DNA of 61,145 nucleotides from a virus: positions 1-61,145 of the IMG/VR virus record IMGVR_UViG_3300022920_000542. One strand, written 5' to 3'. A model generated the notes under the pieces. It was given only the letters and a program-made list of their open reading frames with translations, was not told where the DNA came from and did no database searches. Of the stretch, positions 53,790-61,145 are shown piece by piece (position 1 is the stretch's first letter; the number at the start of each line of letters is the position of its first letter). A program made the translations under genes and the position numbers.

Positions 53790-54181
53790 TGGGATCGTTA
53801 TACGACATAGGAAACTTTAGATATAAACACTTTACATTCTTTTCTTGTAAAACAGAAAACACCGATGGGTGTGATGGTTCTCCACCAAACTCAATTGATG
53901 ACACCGGAAACGATGTTGACGAGATTATAGGATTTCTAGATAGAGTCTGGCCACATAAGGGTATATTCATAGGAGATAGTTCAGAAGGAGACTATTGTTT
54001 TGTTACTTATGTAACACAAAGCTCTGAAAAAATAGAAGTTAAGCAAATTTATGTATACAAACGTGTCCGTGCAGTTAATGTATCAGAAAGCACCGCATCG
54101 GCAACCAAGTATATACTACAATGGGAACGTGTAATTGATCCATTAAAATCACTCAAACCGGGTATTACACAAAATATTTAA
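53789..54181 (+). CDS. Hypothetical small protein of the fibre operon, 130 residues
   Basis: A 130-residue protein (MGSLYDIGNFRYKHFTFFSC) with a beta-rich appearance. I do not recognise it. It is translationally coupled to the fibre gene before it and lies 12 bases before the next, so it is likely a fibre partner or a short structural protein. Confidence 0.75.
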   Translation: MGSLYDIGNFRYKHFTFFSCKTENTDGCDGSPPNSIDDTGNDVDEIIGFLDRVWPHKGIFIGDSSEGDYCFVTYVTQSSEKIEVKQIYVYKRVRAVNVSESTASATKYILQWERVIDPLKSLKPGITQNI

Positions 54182-54193
54182 GGAAAAAAGGTT

Positions 54194-56419
54194 ATGTCAA
54201 ATTCAGCATTCAATATGTCAAAGTGTGGATCAAGTGGAGGTCGTGGTGGTGCGTGTAACCCAAGTGGTTGGGCAACGATACAACCCACAGACGGAAACGA
54301 AATAACAGTCGTATCTGATGACAAGTTAAGAAGTGCACTTAGGGAAATTCACAAAGAGTACTACGGAGACAACAAAGAAGTAGGAGGGTTGAGTTCAGTA
54401 AAAGATCACGTTGACCTTGTTTATGATTGCCCAAAGTCGGGTGACGCAATTTACTTTAACCCAAATAAAAACGGGTGGGACTTGGCATCTGCTGAATTAG
54501 ATAACTCAAATTATTTTGATACAGAGCGGCTTATTGAGTCACTTGCAATAGTAGAAAAAGTGTTAGTTGAATGTAAAGAGGGTGACACGGAAAATAACAG
54601 ACACGAAGCTCGGGTTGTATTTTTCGGAAAAGTCACCTTTCCAGAGGACTCCACTAAGCTACAACCGGGTATCGTTTACTACCTTGCCGACACACTTGCA
54701 CTTTTAAATGAAGCACAAGAAACAAACAGACAATCAGTTACTTCGGGATTAGTAGACACAGGAACATGGAAACGTATTGGATCAAATGTAGTACACTCCA
54801 ACTACGAACCTACAATCAGCAAACCTGTTTTTGTTGCAACGGGTGAACACACGGCAATTGTAACAAACTACAGACCACTCACTGGATCACCAACAGGTGG
54901 ACGGGAGTTATCAGAAGAATACAAAGTTAGAGTTGACCCACATATATATACAGAATCTGACTCGGGTGATATCCTATATACAGGATGGAAAATTAGAGTT
55001 GAAAATACAGGAACTGTTACAAGTAGAAATAACCTAGTTCTTGAAATTGCGTATAACAAACTAGAAGGTTCTCAGGAGAAACGTGACTACGGAGATGGAA
55101 GTGAAGCACACCCAACACTAATTGGAGCAGAAACATATGTCTATCATATAGATATTGGAGTTTTGCACAACGAAGCAGAAGCAAATGTAAAATCTGACGA
55201 TACACTTGTTTCATTTAAAATAATTGATTTTATTCCGTCAGCATTTACAGAAAATACGGGTATAGGGGATGTTAATGTAAAACTTAAAGTAATGACACAA
55301 TCAACTGCAAACATAAGTTTTAGTGATCGTTATAGTGCTCCTGAAGTTTTACTTGCCAACCAAGATGAAATAAAAACAAGCAGACTTGTACCTACATTAG
55401 AGTGGACAGGAAGTTGTGCAGATAATTTACAAAACAACAATGATATTTATGTTAAAGGAAGCACTATATTACCTGCAAACGATGTAGACTATGAAGAAGG
55501 TTCTATATTTGAAGTCAAACTCGTTGACTCAACAACACCTTCGGTTGGTAGTGATGATGTATATGAATTTAAAGTTCCCATGCCATATAACATTGGATTT
55601 AAAATTGACTCCTTGATAGAAAATAGTGAAGGAGACTATGAAAACGATGATCAGTGGACTGATGTAACAGGAACATTCAAGTTAACACTACCCAGTAAAG
55701 AAATGATTGAAATAATTCCAGTTAGTTCGGGTGGACAAACTGTTGTTGAGAAGATATTGAGAATTTCTGCCGTATCTCTTGACGGAAAATCACTACCAGA
55801 TACACACTGGGCAAACCTATACTCTACGAGTCAACTTAAAAATAACAGAGTAGTTTGTTTATCAAACTCATGTTGTATTGATGAGTTTGAACAATTTATA
55901 CCCGAGAACTCTGCAAGCATCGAAAAAAGCATTACTTCAATTCTTACTAATGGAGATTCTCAGTTGTTAAACAATACTGATGGAGCAACATTTTATAGTA
56001 AATCTAATAATGCACAATCATGGCAAGGTTCTAAATCTAGAATTGCAATTTCTTGGAAAAACTTCAGAGAAAATACTGTATTCTGCTATCCTCCTGTGGA
56101 CAACGGAACTGAAGCGTCGTTTATGACGATATACGCAGATGAAGCACGTACAATTGAGTCCATAGAAAACCACGAAAAGACTGATAATGAGTCTACATTC
56201 TACGACCCGAGATATACAATAATGGAAGTTGGTGCTCAGAACACACTAAACGGTCAACTTGTACGGGTCACCGTAAACTCCGGTTCTAAGATTTCAGACG
56301 CACCTGAAACCTGCTTCGTGTTTAAGTTTGTGGGTAGTTTAAAGGGTACACACTTTACCCTCAAAGAATTAAAACACTTTGACCCGTCATACTCCGAACG
56401 ACAAATAAACAAGACATAA
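54194..56419 (+). CDS. Second tail-fibre-like structural protein
   Basis: The 741-residue protein has a glycine-rich start (KCGSSGGRGGACNPSGW) and beta-rich repeats, including LQPGIVYYLADT and KPVFVATGEHTAIVTNYRPL, which match repeats in the 51894 protein. AAGGA precedes the ATG. It is probably another fibre or a distal adhesin. Confidence 0.8.
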   Translation: MSNSAFNMSKCGSSGGRGGACNPSGWATIQPTDGNEITVVSDDKLRSALREIHKEYYGDNKEVGGLSSVKDHVDLVYDCPKSGDAIYFNPNKNGWDLASAELDNSNYFDTERLIESLAIVEKVLVECKEGDTENNRHEARVVFFGKVTFPEDSTKLQPGIVYYLADTLALLNEAQETNRQSVTSGLVDTGTWKRIGSNVVHSNYEPTISKPVFVATGEHTAIVTNYRPLTGSPTGGRELSEEYKVRVDPHIYTESDSGDILYTGWKIRVENTGTVTSRNNLVLEIAYNKLEGSQEKRDYGDGSEAHPTLIGAETYVYHIDIGVLHNEAEANVKSDDTLVSFKIIDFIPSAFTENTGIGDVNVKLKVMTQSTANISFSDRYSAPEVLLANQDEIKTSRLVPTLEWTGSCADNLQNNNDIYVKGSTILPANDVDYEEGSIFEVKLVDSTTPSVGSDDVYEFKVPMPYNIGFKIDSLIENSEGDYENDDQWTDVTGTFKLTLPSKEMIEIIPVSSGGQTVVEKILRISAVSLDGKSLPDTHWANLYSTSQLKNNRVVCLSNSCCIDEFEQFIPENSASIEKSITSILTNGDSQLLNNTDGATFYSKSNNAQSWQGSKSRIAISWKNFRENTVFCYPPVDNGTEASFMTIYADEARTIESIENHEKTDNESTFYDPRYTIMEVGAQNTLNGQLVRVTVNSGSKISDAPETCFVFKFVGSLKGTHFTLKELKHFDPSYSERQINKT

Positions 56420-56424
56420 CAGGA

Positions 56425-57150
56425 ATGGATATAAGTCTTGTTATACCTATATTTAACTTATGTGAATATAGACTACGAAACCTTGCGTACATCTTACACC
56501 ACATTACTAATTCGGATTTATCTCGCAGTATATATGTGATTGAACAGAAATCAGAAAACAACAAGTCACTTGATATTATTAATAGGTTTCCAAATGTAAA
56601 CCATGTGGTATATGATCTAAAACAAACCAGATTCAATAAGTCAATGTTATTAAATGTATACACCAAAACAACGACATCTGATTATGTCTGGATGTATGAT
56701 GTTGATGTGTTTCTGGATGTGGATTATGTGTTATCGCAAATTCCAACTGACATACAACTAGTTAGACCGTTTGAGTTCATACTTCATTTAAACAAACAAG
56801 AAAGTGATTATTTATTCAAGTCAAATTTAATAAAAACAAAAAAATCTGAAAACAAACTAAATCATGCATTTGGAAAATATAGTTTTATATTAAAAACAAA
56901 CTACTTTAAGCAAATAGGTGGATATGATGAAAGATATGAGGGGTGGGGGTTTCAAGATCTTGATTTAGTTTCAAGACTTCCCAAACAAATATATTCAGGA
57001 TATACAAAAAACATAGCATTTCATTTGTTTCACCCAACTGCGTCACGAGAAAACTACAAAAAAAATAAAGAATTGTTTAGTAAAAAGGGAAATTTTAAAA
57101 AACTTATACCAAAAAAGAAGAAAGTGCTTGATAAAAAAGCAAAACTATAA
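56425..57150 (+). CDS. Glycosyltransferase, GT2/GT7-like
   Basis: The 241-residue protein has an N-terminal SLVIPIFNLCEYRLRN strand, the DVD metal site in VWMYDVDVFLD and a GGYDERYEGWGFQDLD segment typical of GT7-type enzymes. It could decorate the fibre proteins encoded next to it. The start follows the fibre stop by five bases. Confidence 0.88.
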   Translation: MDISLVIPIFNLCEYRLRNLAYILHHITNSDLSRSIYVIEQKSENNKSLDIINRFPNVNHVVYDLKQTRFNKSMLLNVYTKTTTSDYVWMYDVDVFLDVDYVLSQIPTDIQLVRPFEFILHLNKQESDYLFKSNLIKTKKSENKLNHAFGKYSFILKTNYFKQIGGYDERYEGWGFQDLDLVSRLPKQIYSGYTKNIAFHLFHPTASRENYKKNKELFSKKGNFKKLIPKKKKVLDKKAKL

Positions 57151-57164
57151 TATAATTTGGTATT

Positions 57165-57836
57165 ATGAAAAAATATACCGAATCACAACTAGAAGAAAAC
57201 TACAAATCCTTTTTAAAGTTTATTGAAGACACATTCACGGGAGAGAGACAAGAAAAACTACTACATATGTTTGGTACGGACGATGGTTGTCTCGGACTTC
57301 GTGCGTTACTTTCCCCTGCATCCAGTATAGATAGATTTCATAACGCATATGACGGTGGATACATAGACCATATTATGGGTGTATGTAAAACAGTGCGTGG
57401 AGTTAAAGTGTTATTACAAAGCATAGGTGCTCACATAGACTTCACAGATGACGAGATGATGTTCGCAGCTTTTAATCACGACCTTGGTAAGTTGGGTTCT
57501 ATTGATGGGGAGCAATATGTACACAACGAAAGTGAATGGCATCGCAAAAACCAAGGTAAGTTGTATAATATAAATCCAGATATTCACTGGATGTCCGTTA
57601 CAGATAGAACAATTTGGTTACTTCAGCATTTTGAAATTAAAATTACAGAAAAAGAGTTTCTGGGGATAAAATTATCTGACGGAATGTATGATGAATCAAA
57701 TCCACAATATCTAAAGGCATTCTCAAAAGAAGTTGGACTAAAAACCGAACTACCACGTGTAATTCACTGGGCAGATCACATGACCTGTTTGGCAGAAAAA
57801 TCAAATATGGATGACATAATGAAGTTTGAACCATAA
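57165..57836 (+). CDS. HD-domain phosphohydrolase
   Basis: The 223-residue protein has histidine and aspartate motifs of the HD superfamily: GGYIDHIMGV (His69), AFNHDLGKL (His105, Asp106), a helix with LLQHFEI and HWADHM near the C-terminus. Family members remove phosphates from nucleotides or cyclic dinucleotides. The substrate is unknown. Confidence 0.88.
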   Translation: MKKYTESQLEENYKSFLKFIEDTFTGERQEKLLHMFGTDDGCLGLRALLSPASSIDRFHNAYDGGYIDHIMGVCKTVRGVKVLLQSIGAHIDFTDDEMMFAAFNHDLGKLGSIDGEQYVHNESEWHRKNQGKLYNINPDIHWMSVTDRTIWLLQHFEIKITEKEFLGIKLSDGMYDESNPQYLKAFSKEVGLKTELPRVIHWADHMTCLAEKSNMDDIMKFEP

Positions 57837-57849
57837 TTTTAATTAACTT

Positions 57850-57858
57850 TATATTTAT
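57850..57858 (+). promoter_or_regulatory. TATATTTAT box upstream of hsp20
   Basis: TATATTTAT with surrounding ACTT...ACACAGA bases closely matching those before dnaK. The bulged-G hairpin starts seven bases after the box. Confidence 0.55.
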
Positions 57859-57864
57859 ACACAG

Positions 57865-57887
57865 AACAATGCTCGTATGAGGTTGTT
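57865..57887 (+). ncRNA. Bulged-G hairpin in the hsp20 leader
   Basis: AACAAT pairs with GTTGTT (one T-G pair) and CTC pairs with GAG across a GTAT loop, with the G at 57871 unpaired. Compared with the dnaK hairpins, the outer stem bases change on both sides while pairing is kept. Confidence 0.6.
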
Positions 57888-57934
57888 TGACAAATGCCCA
57901 ACATGGGATTTGTAATTAAAAAAGGAAAAGTAAA

Positions 57935-58432
57935 ATGAAAAACTACGGATTAAATAAGTCCTACGGAACAGGACTAAATAAACACGTTCCAACTATGCGA
58001 GATGAGTTTTTAACTCCATTTGACTCCATATTTGACAAAATGGTCAATCAAGCATTTCCAAATTTTGGTCAAGAATTTGGTGTAAACTTCTTCGGAAACA
58101 GTTCATATCCAAGGGTAAACGTAGCAGACACCAAGACTGAAGTAAGAATTGAGGCAGAAATAGCGGGACTAGGAAAAGATGATGTATCGGTTGAATATGA
58201 AGACGGTATGCTCACAATCTCAGGAGACAAAAAGACTGAAATTGAAGATCCTGATGTAAAATACGTATATCGTGAACTTAAGAGATCCTCCTTCAAGAGA
58301 TCATTTAAAGTTGACGAATCGGTTCTTCATGTTAGTAAAATTACAGCCAAGTTTGATAATGGGATATTAAATGTAACCATACCGAAAAAAGAAGTTATGG
58401 AAACTAAGTCAAAAAAAGTAAAGATAATGTAA
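57935..58432 (+). CDS. Small heat-shock protein Hsp20
   Basis: The 165-residue protein has a core alpha-crystallin domain: RVNVADTKTEVRIEAEIAG, DVSVEYEDGMLTISGDKK, RSFKRSFKVDESV and the GILNVTIPKK C-terminus. It holds unfolding proteins, probably with DnaK. Hsp20 is common in T4-like marine phages. The gene has an AAGGA site and is followed by a strong terminator. Confidence 0.95.
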   Translation: MKNYGLNKSYGTGLNKHVPTMRDEFLTPFDSIFDKMVNQAFPNFGQEFGVNFFGNSSYPRVNVADTKTEVRIEAEIAGLGKDDVSVEYEDGMLTISGDKKTEIEDPDVKYVYRELKRSSFKRSFKVDESVLHVSKITAKFDNGILNVTIPKKEVMETKSKKVKIM

Positions 58433-58454
58433 TATTATCCACAAATTTAACAAC

Positions 58455-58479
58455 AAAAAGGGAGTTACTCCCTTTTTTT
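58455..58479 (+). terminator. Rho-independent terminator after hsp20
   Basis: AAAAAGGGAG pairs with CTCCCTTTTT around TTA, ending in a T-run. Confidence 0.95.
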
Positions 58480-58489
58480 ATAATTATAT

Positions 58490-58498
58490 TATATTTAT
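58490..58498 (+). promoter_or_regulatory. TATATTTAT box before 58547
   Basis: TATATTTAT just after the hsp20 terminator. A perfect five-base hairpin (58505-58517) starts seven bases later. Confidence 0.55.
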
Positions 58499-58504
58499 AG
58501 AAAG

Positions 58505-58517
58505 TACGATGGTCGTA
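58505..58517 (+). other. 5-bp hairpin in the 58547 leader
   Basis: TACGA pairs with TCGTA around TGG. It begins at the same distance from its box as the hsp20 hairpin but has no bulge. Confidence 0.4.
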
Positions 58518-58546
58518 TAAAGTTTAATGAGGAGATATATATTATT

Positions 58547-59641
58547 ATGAAAACATTTACAGCAATTATAGGTTTTCTTGCCCTTGCCGTGGCTGGTACA
58601 GCTGCTTTCTTTTCCGTCCGTGGCATCGGTTTGTTATTTGCAGGAGCTGCTATTGCAGCTATGGTAATGGCGGGGGTTTTGGAAGCAGGTAAACTTGCCA
58701 TGACTTCATTTTTATATCGTTATTGGGAACGAATCCCACGATTACTCAAGTGGTATTGTACTGTATCTGTTGTGGTTTTAATCGGAATAACATCACTTGG
58801 TATTTATGGATTTTTGAGTGATGCATACGATGACACCCGATCAAGGGTGGAGATGCACGAAAGCAACATTGAAACTTTAAACAAAGAAATTGTTGTTATT
58901 GAAACTGAGATTAAAACCCTACAGAACACAGATGTAACTGTTGAAGGCAAAAAGACTGAAACAATCACAGGTTTCCAAAAAATTTATGACGATTATGTTG
59001 CGGATAGAAGAGCAAGACAAGATGCTTTATCTTCACGCAATAAATCAGATACCGAAGCAAGAACTACTCGCAGACAACAATTACTTGATCGTCTTTCTGT
59101 ATTAGATTCTGCAAAAACTGCAATAGAGTCTAAGGGTGGTGGGTTGTTTTCAAGTAACAAAAAGAAAATAGAAGAATTAAAAGTTGCTCAACAACCAGAA
59201 CGAGATTCTATCGCATCCTCATTATCATCAATTTCGGAAGAAGAAACGTCCGCAACAAAACGATACAATGATACACTTACAAAAATTGATGACGAGATTT
59301 CGGCAGAATATGATAAATTTGTGGAAAAAGTAAACGGACTACGTGATACAACAAATGATTTAGATAATGTATCTGTTATTGAAGACAAATATACCAAGAT
59401 AAAATCAAATCAAGCAGATATATTAAAAGAAAAAGAAGGAATTCGTGCAACGGATATAGGAAGTTTTCGTTTTATTGCAGAATCATTTAATATGCCAGTT
59501 GATCAAGTTGTTAAGTGGTTTATTATTGTGATCGTTTTAGTATTCGACCCTGTGGCAGTTGCACTTGTGTTAGCATATAACATTATGGTAGGTGGAAAAA
59601 TGACTCTCGGAGAAGAGTTACCGAAAAAAAAAATTGGATAG
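58547..59641 (+). CDS. Membrane and coiled-coil protein, zero-frame product
   Basis: The 364-residue protein has four hydrophobic segments at about 2-24, 28-50, 72-90 and 330-352. Between the third and fourth is a long charged coiled-coil region (about 95-320). I do not recognise it. AGGAG lies about 12 bases before the ATG. The zero frame ends shortly after a run of ten A residues (59624-59633). A -1 shift at that run opens a further 186 codons (next feature but one), so this may be the short form of two products. Confidence 0.85.
   Translation: MKTFTAIIGFLALAVAGTAAFFSVRGIGLLFAGAAIAAMVMAGVLEAGKLAMTSFLYRYWERIPRLLKWYCTVSVVVLIGITSLGIYGFLSDAYDDTRSRVEMHESNIETLNKEIVVIETEIKTLQNTDVTVEGKKTETITGFQKIYDDYVADRRARQDALSSRNKSDTEARTTRRQQLLDRLSVLDSAKTAIESKGGGLFSSNKKKIEELKVAQQPERDSIASSLSSISEEETSATKRYNDTLTKIDDEISAEYDKFVEKVNGLRDTTNDLDNVSVIEDKYTKIKSNQADILKEKEGIRATDIGSFRFIAESFNMPVDQVVKWFIIVIVLVFDPVAVALVLAYNIMVGGKMTLGEELPKKKIG
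59624..59633 (+). other. A10 slippery site, probable -1 frameshift or transcriptional slippage
   Basis: The zero-frame codons are AAA AAA AAA ATT GGA TAG. A -1 slip on the A AAA AAA heptamer, or one extra A in the mRNA, joins the frame reading NWIDNLPFADKLQTDG. No start codon lies in that frame for the next 330 bases. A sequencing loss of one A in the homopolymer would give the same picture. Confidence 0.65.
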
Positions 59642-60192
59642 ATAATTTACCATTTGCCGATAAGTTACAAACAGACGGTGACTTTGACGAAGAAATTGTT
59701 GTTATATCAGAAACCCCAACTCCGTCTCCAACTCCAACAGAGACTCCAACTCCGTCTCCTACTCCCGAACCACCAACTCCAACACCGTCTCCTACTCCCG
59801 AACCACCAACTCCAACACCAACTCCTACTCCCGAACCACCAACTCCAACACCAACTCCTACTCCCGAACCACCAACTCCACAACAAACTTCTACACCGAC
59901 TCCACAACAAACTTCTACACCGAAAAAAATAAATTCGGATAAAGACAATGTAATCACGACTGCTATGTATGATAATTCGGAACCCGGTGAAGACGAGAAT
60001 AAAGGTCCTTATTATGTTCCGTGGAAAAAAACATCAATGGATTTATACAATAAAACGAAAGAAACAGATGAAAGTATGTTTGCTAAAAAAAGATACAAAA
60101 CAATGGATGGTTATATACCAGGAAGCACAATCGGAAATGTACCAACTGACGATAAAGCAAAAGAAAAAAAATCCGATAACTCAAAAAATTAA
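59632..60192 (+). CDS. Proline-rich C-terminal extension reached by -1 frameshift
   Basis: The 186-codon frame starts with NWIDNLPFADKLQTDG and an acidic DFDEEIVVISE stretch. It runs through a proline/threonine-rich region (repeat unit SPTPEPPTPTP) with four 33-base repeats at 59752-59883, and ends in a charged tail (GPYYVPWKKTSMDLYNK then KRYKTMDGYIPGST). The only ATG in frame is at 59965, well after the repeats. The simplest reading is a fusion of about 548 residues with the membrane protein. The proline-rich part may act as a flexible spacer. Confidence 0.65.
   Translation, partial: NWIDNLPFADKLQTDGDFDEEIVVISETPTPSPTPTETPTPSPTPEPPTPTPSPTPEPPTPTPTPTPEPPTPTPTPTPEPPTPQQTSTPTPQQTSTPKKINSDKDNVITTAMYDNSEPGEDENKGPYYVPWKKTSMDLYNKTKETDESMFAKKRYKTMDGYIPGSTIGNVPTDDKAKEKKSDNSKN
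59752..59883 (+). repeat. Four 33-base tandem repeats
   Basis: Unit of 11 codons coding for a PSPTPEPPTPT-type block, four copies (the last ends in CAA). The first two copies are identical; copies three and four change CCGTCT to CCAACT. A further 24-base unit is repeated twice after it. Confidence 0.9.
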
Positions 60193-60257
60193 AAAATGCT
60201 ATAGATATGTATTTAAAATTTGACAAATAAACTTATTTATGTAATTATTAAATCATT

Positions 60258-60527
60258 ATGTATCAATACGTTACCGAACATTATCTACAACTCGCAATTA
60301 TATTAGTTATATTATTACTCGTATATATCTGTTATAACTTATATAAAAAAGTAAAAATTTACGAGTCGTGGGTTGATCATATAGATGTGCGTATTAAAAA
60401 ACTAAAATCAGATATAAATGAGGTGGATGAACGTGAACTTTTTGAAAAAGACGATGACGTTGGATTTGTGTATGAAAATATCTCCGAATTAATAAAAGAT
60501 GTTGATATAATGACAAATAAAACATAA
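60258..60527 (+). CDS. Small membrane protein, 89 residues
   Basis: The protein has one hydrophobic segment at about residues 10-32 (QLAIILVILLLVYICYNLY) followed by a charged helical tail of 55 residues. This is the shape of an N-terminally anchored protein. It lies 13 bases before the gp55-like gene. Confidence 0.75.
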   Translation: MYQYVTEHYLQLAIILVILLLVYICYNLYKKVKIYESWVDHIDVRIKKLKSDINEVDERELFEKDDDVGFVYENISELIKDVDIMTNKT

Positions 60528-60540
60528 AAAAGGACAAATT

Positions 60541-61145
60541 GTGGCAGTAAAAAAACGAAGAAAAAAATCTAAAATATACTTTGGTAAAGAAGCAGAAAAT
60601 GCAATTATAGAATATAACGGTTCTGAAGATGAAGTTTTAAGGAATAAAATATATAACGAAAGAATCTCAGCTCCATTCGATAAACTAGCAGAAAATATAT
60701 TAAACACTTTTAAGTTTTCATATTTTCAATGTAGTCATATTGAGGTTCAACAAGAAGTGGTTAGTAACTTAGTTAGTAATATACACAAATATAAACCTGA
60801 CAACGGAAAGGCATTTTCATATTTTAGCATAATCGCAAAAAATTTCTTAATCCTGTACAATAATGGTAATTATAGAAAGTTTAAAAAGCACGTAAGTGTT
60901 GATGACGAGGAAGCACCAAATGTAGATATGGCACTTAGCTCTACTACACAGAGTTCTCAAACAAAAAAAGAATTAAGTGAATTCTTCCGGTTAATGATTG
61001 GGTTTTGGGATGTAAATATCGAAAAAACATTCAAAAAGCAAAGTGAGTTACAAATAGCATATGCAGTTTTGGAAATATTTAGAAACTCAGATAGAATTGA
61101 AAATTTCAATAAAAAAGCATTATATCTGTATATAAGAGAAATGAC
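60541..61145 (+). CDS. 55: Late-transcription sigma factor, T4 gp55-like (right edge cuts the gene)
   Basis: The GTG start at 60541 follows an AAGGA site. About 201 codons are seen; the end lies outside the window. The start is basic (MAVKKRRKKSKIYFG), followed by ISAPFDKLAENILNTFKF and a sigma-region-2-like FSYFSIIAKNFLI segment, as in T4-type gp55. It would direct host RNA polymerase to late promoters, with the sliding clamp as activator. The TATATTTAT boxes are its likely target. Confidence 0.85.
   Translation, partial: MAVKKRRKKSKIYFGKEAENAIIEYNGSEDEVLRNKIYNERISAPFDKLAENILNTFKFSYFQCSHIEVQQEVVSNLVSNIHKYKPDNGKAFSYFSIIAKNFLILYNNGNYRKFKKHVSVDDEEAPNVDMALSSTTQSSQTKKELSEFFRLMIGFWDVNIEKTFKKQSELQIAYAVLEIFRNSDRIENFNKKALYLYIREM

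Noticed and set aside
3015-58498. T4 late promoter TATAAATA on the opposite strand
   Set aside because: Read in T4 orientation the boxes would point away from the genes. The constant distance to start codons supports the gene-sense reading TATTTATA instead.
59752-59883. CRISPR-like array
   Set aside because: The 33-base repeats are head to tail without spacers and code for a proline-rich protein segment.
59654-59932. A Leu/Gln-rich open frame over the proline-rich repeats
   Set aside because: It is the repeat read in another frame; the frame joined by the A10 site gives protein-like acidic and charged ends and continues to a stop at 60192.

Overview
The window is a 61-kb piece of an AT-rich, tightly packed genome of a tailed phage with a T4-type replication and transcription core. 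It carries a family B DNA polymerase (gp43-like), sliding clamp (gp45-like), clamp-loader ATPase (gp44-like), a late-transcription sigma factor (gp55-like, cut by the right edge), dUTPase, PhoH, Hsp20, tail-fibre-like proteins and a four-tRNA cluster. Many accessory metabolic genes accompany them. Together these suggest a large marine or freshwater T4-like myovirus. The host cannot be named, but several promoters match the textbook sigma70 form (TTGACA-N17-TATAAT), which fits a proteobacterial-type host RNA polymerase better than a Bacteroidetes one.

Layout. Bases 1-1675 (minus) hold two tandem glutamate dehydrogenases, one cut by the left edge. Bases 1772-7259 (plus) hold a RecB/Cas4-like nuclease, a full-length DnaK, a eukaryotic-type phosphomannomutase, a cytidylyltransferase-like protein and small unknowns. 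Bases 7250-9679 (minus) encode an 809-residue protein with three separate HExxH metallopeptidase motifs. Bases 9783-23487 (minus) form the replication block: clamp loader, clamp, M29-type aminopeptidase, two DNA methyltransferases, DNA polymerase, dUTPase, a DUF4326 protein, a third methyltransferase-like protein, an Hc1 histone-like protein and small unknowns. Bases 23568-30965 (plus) carry an HNH nuclease, tRNAs for Cys, Thr, Pro and Asn, a lipase-glycerophosphodiesterase fusion, and two large paralogous proteins. Bases 30966-37044 (minus) form a compact five-gene operon: a dehydrogenase-like protein, a 2-oxoglutarate hydroxylase-like protein, a PLP-enzyme-like protein and two methyltransferase-like paralogues. 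Bases 37099-50678 (minus) form a sugar and glycosylation island: asparagine synthetase, sugar epimerase, nucleotidyltransferase, cupin, DHH phosphoesterase, short nucleotide-sugar dehydrogenase and several glycosyltransferases. Bases 50719-61145 (plus) carry PhoH, fibre-like proteins, a further glycosyltransferase, an HD hydrolase, Hsp20, a membrane protein with a likely -1 frameshift extension, and gp55.

Two promoter classes stand out. One is sigma70-like and often ends only 6-8 bases before the start codon, so transcripts would be leaderless or nearly so. The other is an [A/T]ATATTTAT box, usually 4-6 bases before the start codon. This box is the reverse complement of the T4 late box and is a good candidate for the site read by this phage's gp55. 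When the second box lies further upstream, as at dnaK and hsp20, the predicted transcript begins with a small hairpin. In dnaK and hsp20 that hairpin has a conserved bulged G with compensatory stem changes. The strongest candidates for something undescribed are these hairpins, the leaderless architecture, the A10 frameshift with a proline-rich tail, the triple-zincin protein, and the five-gene operon at 31-37 kb.
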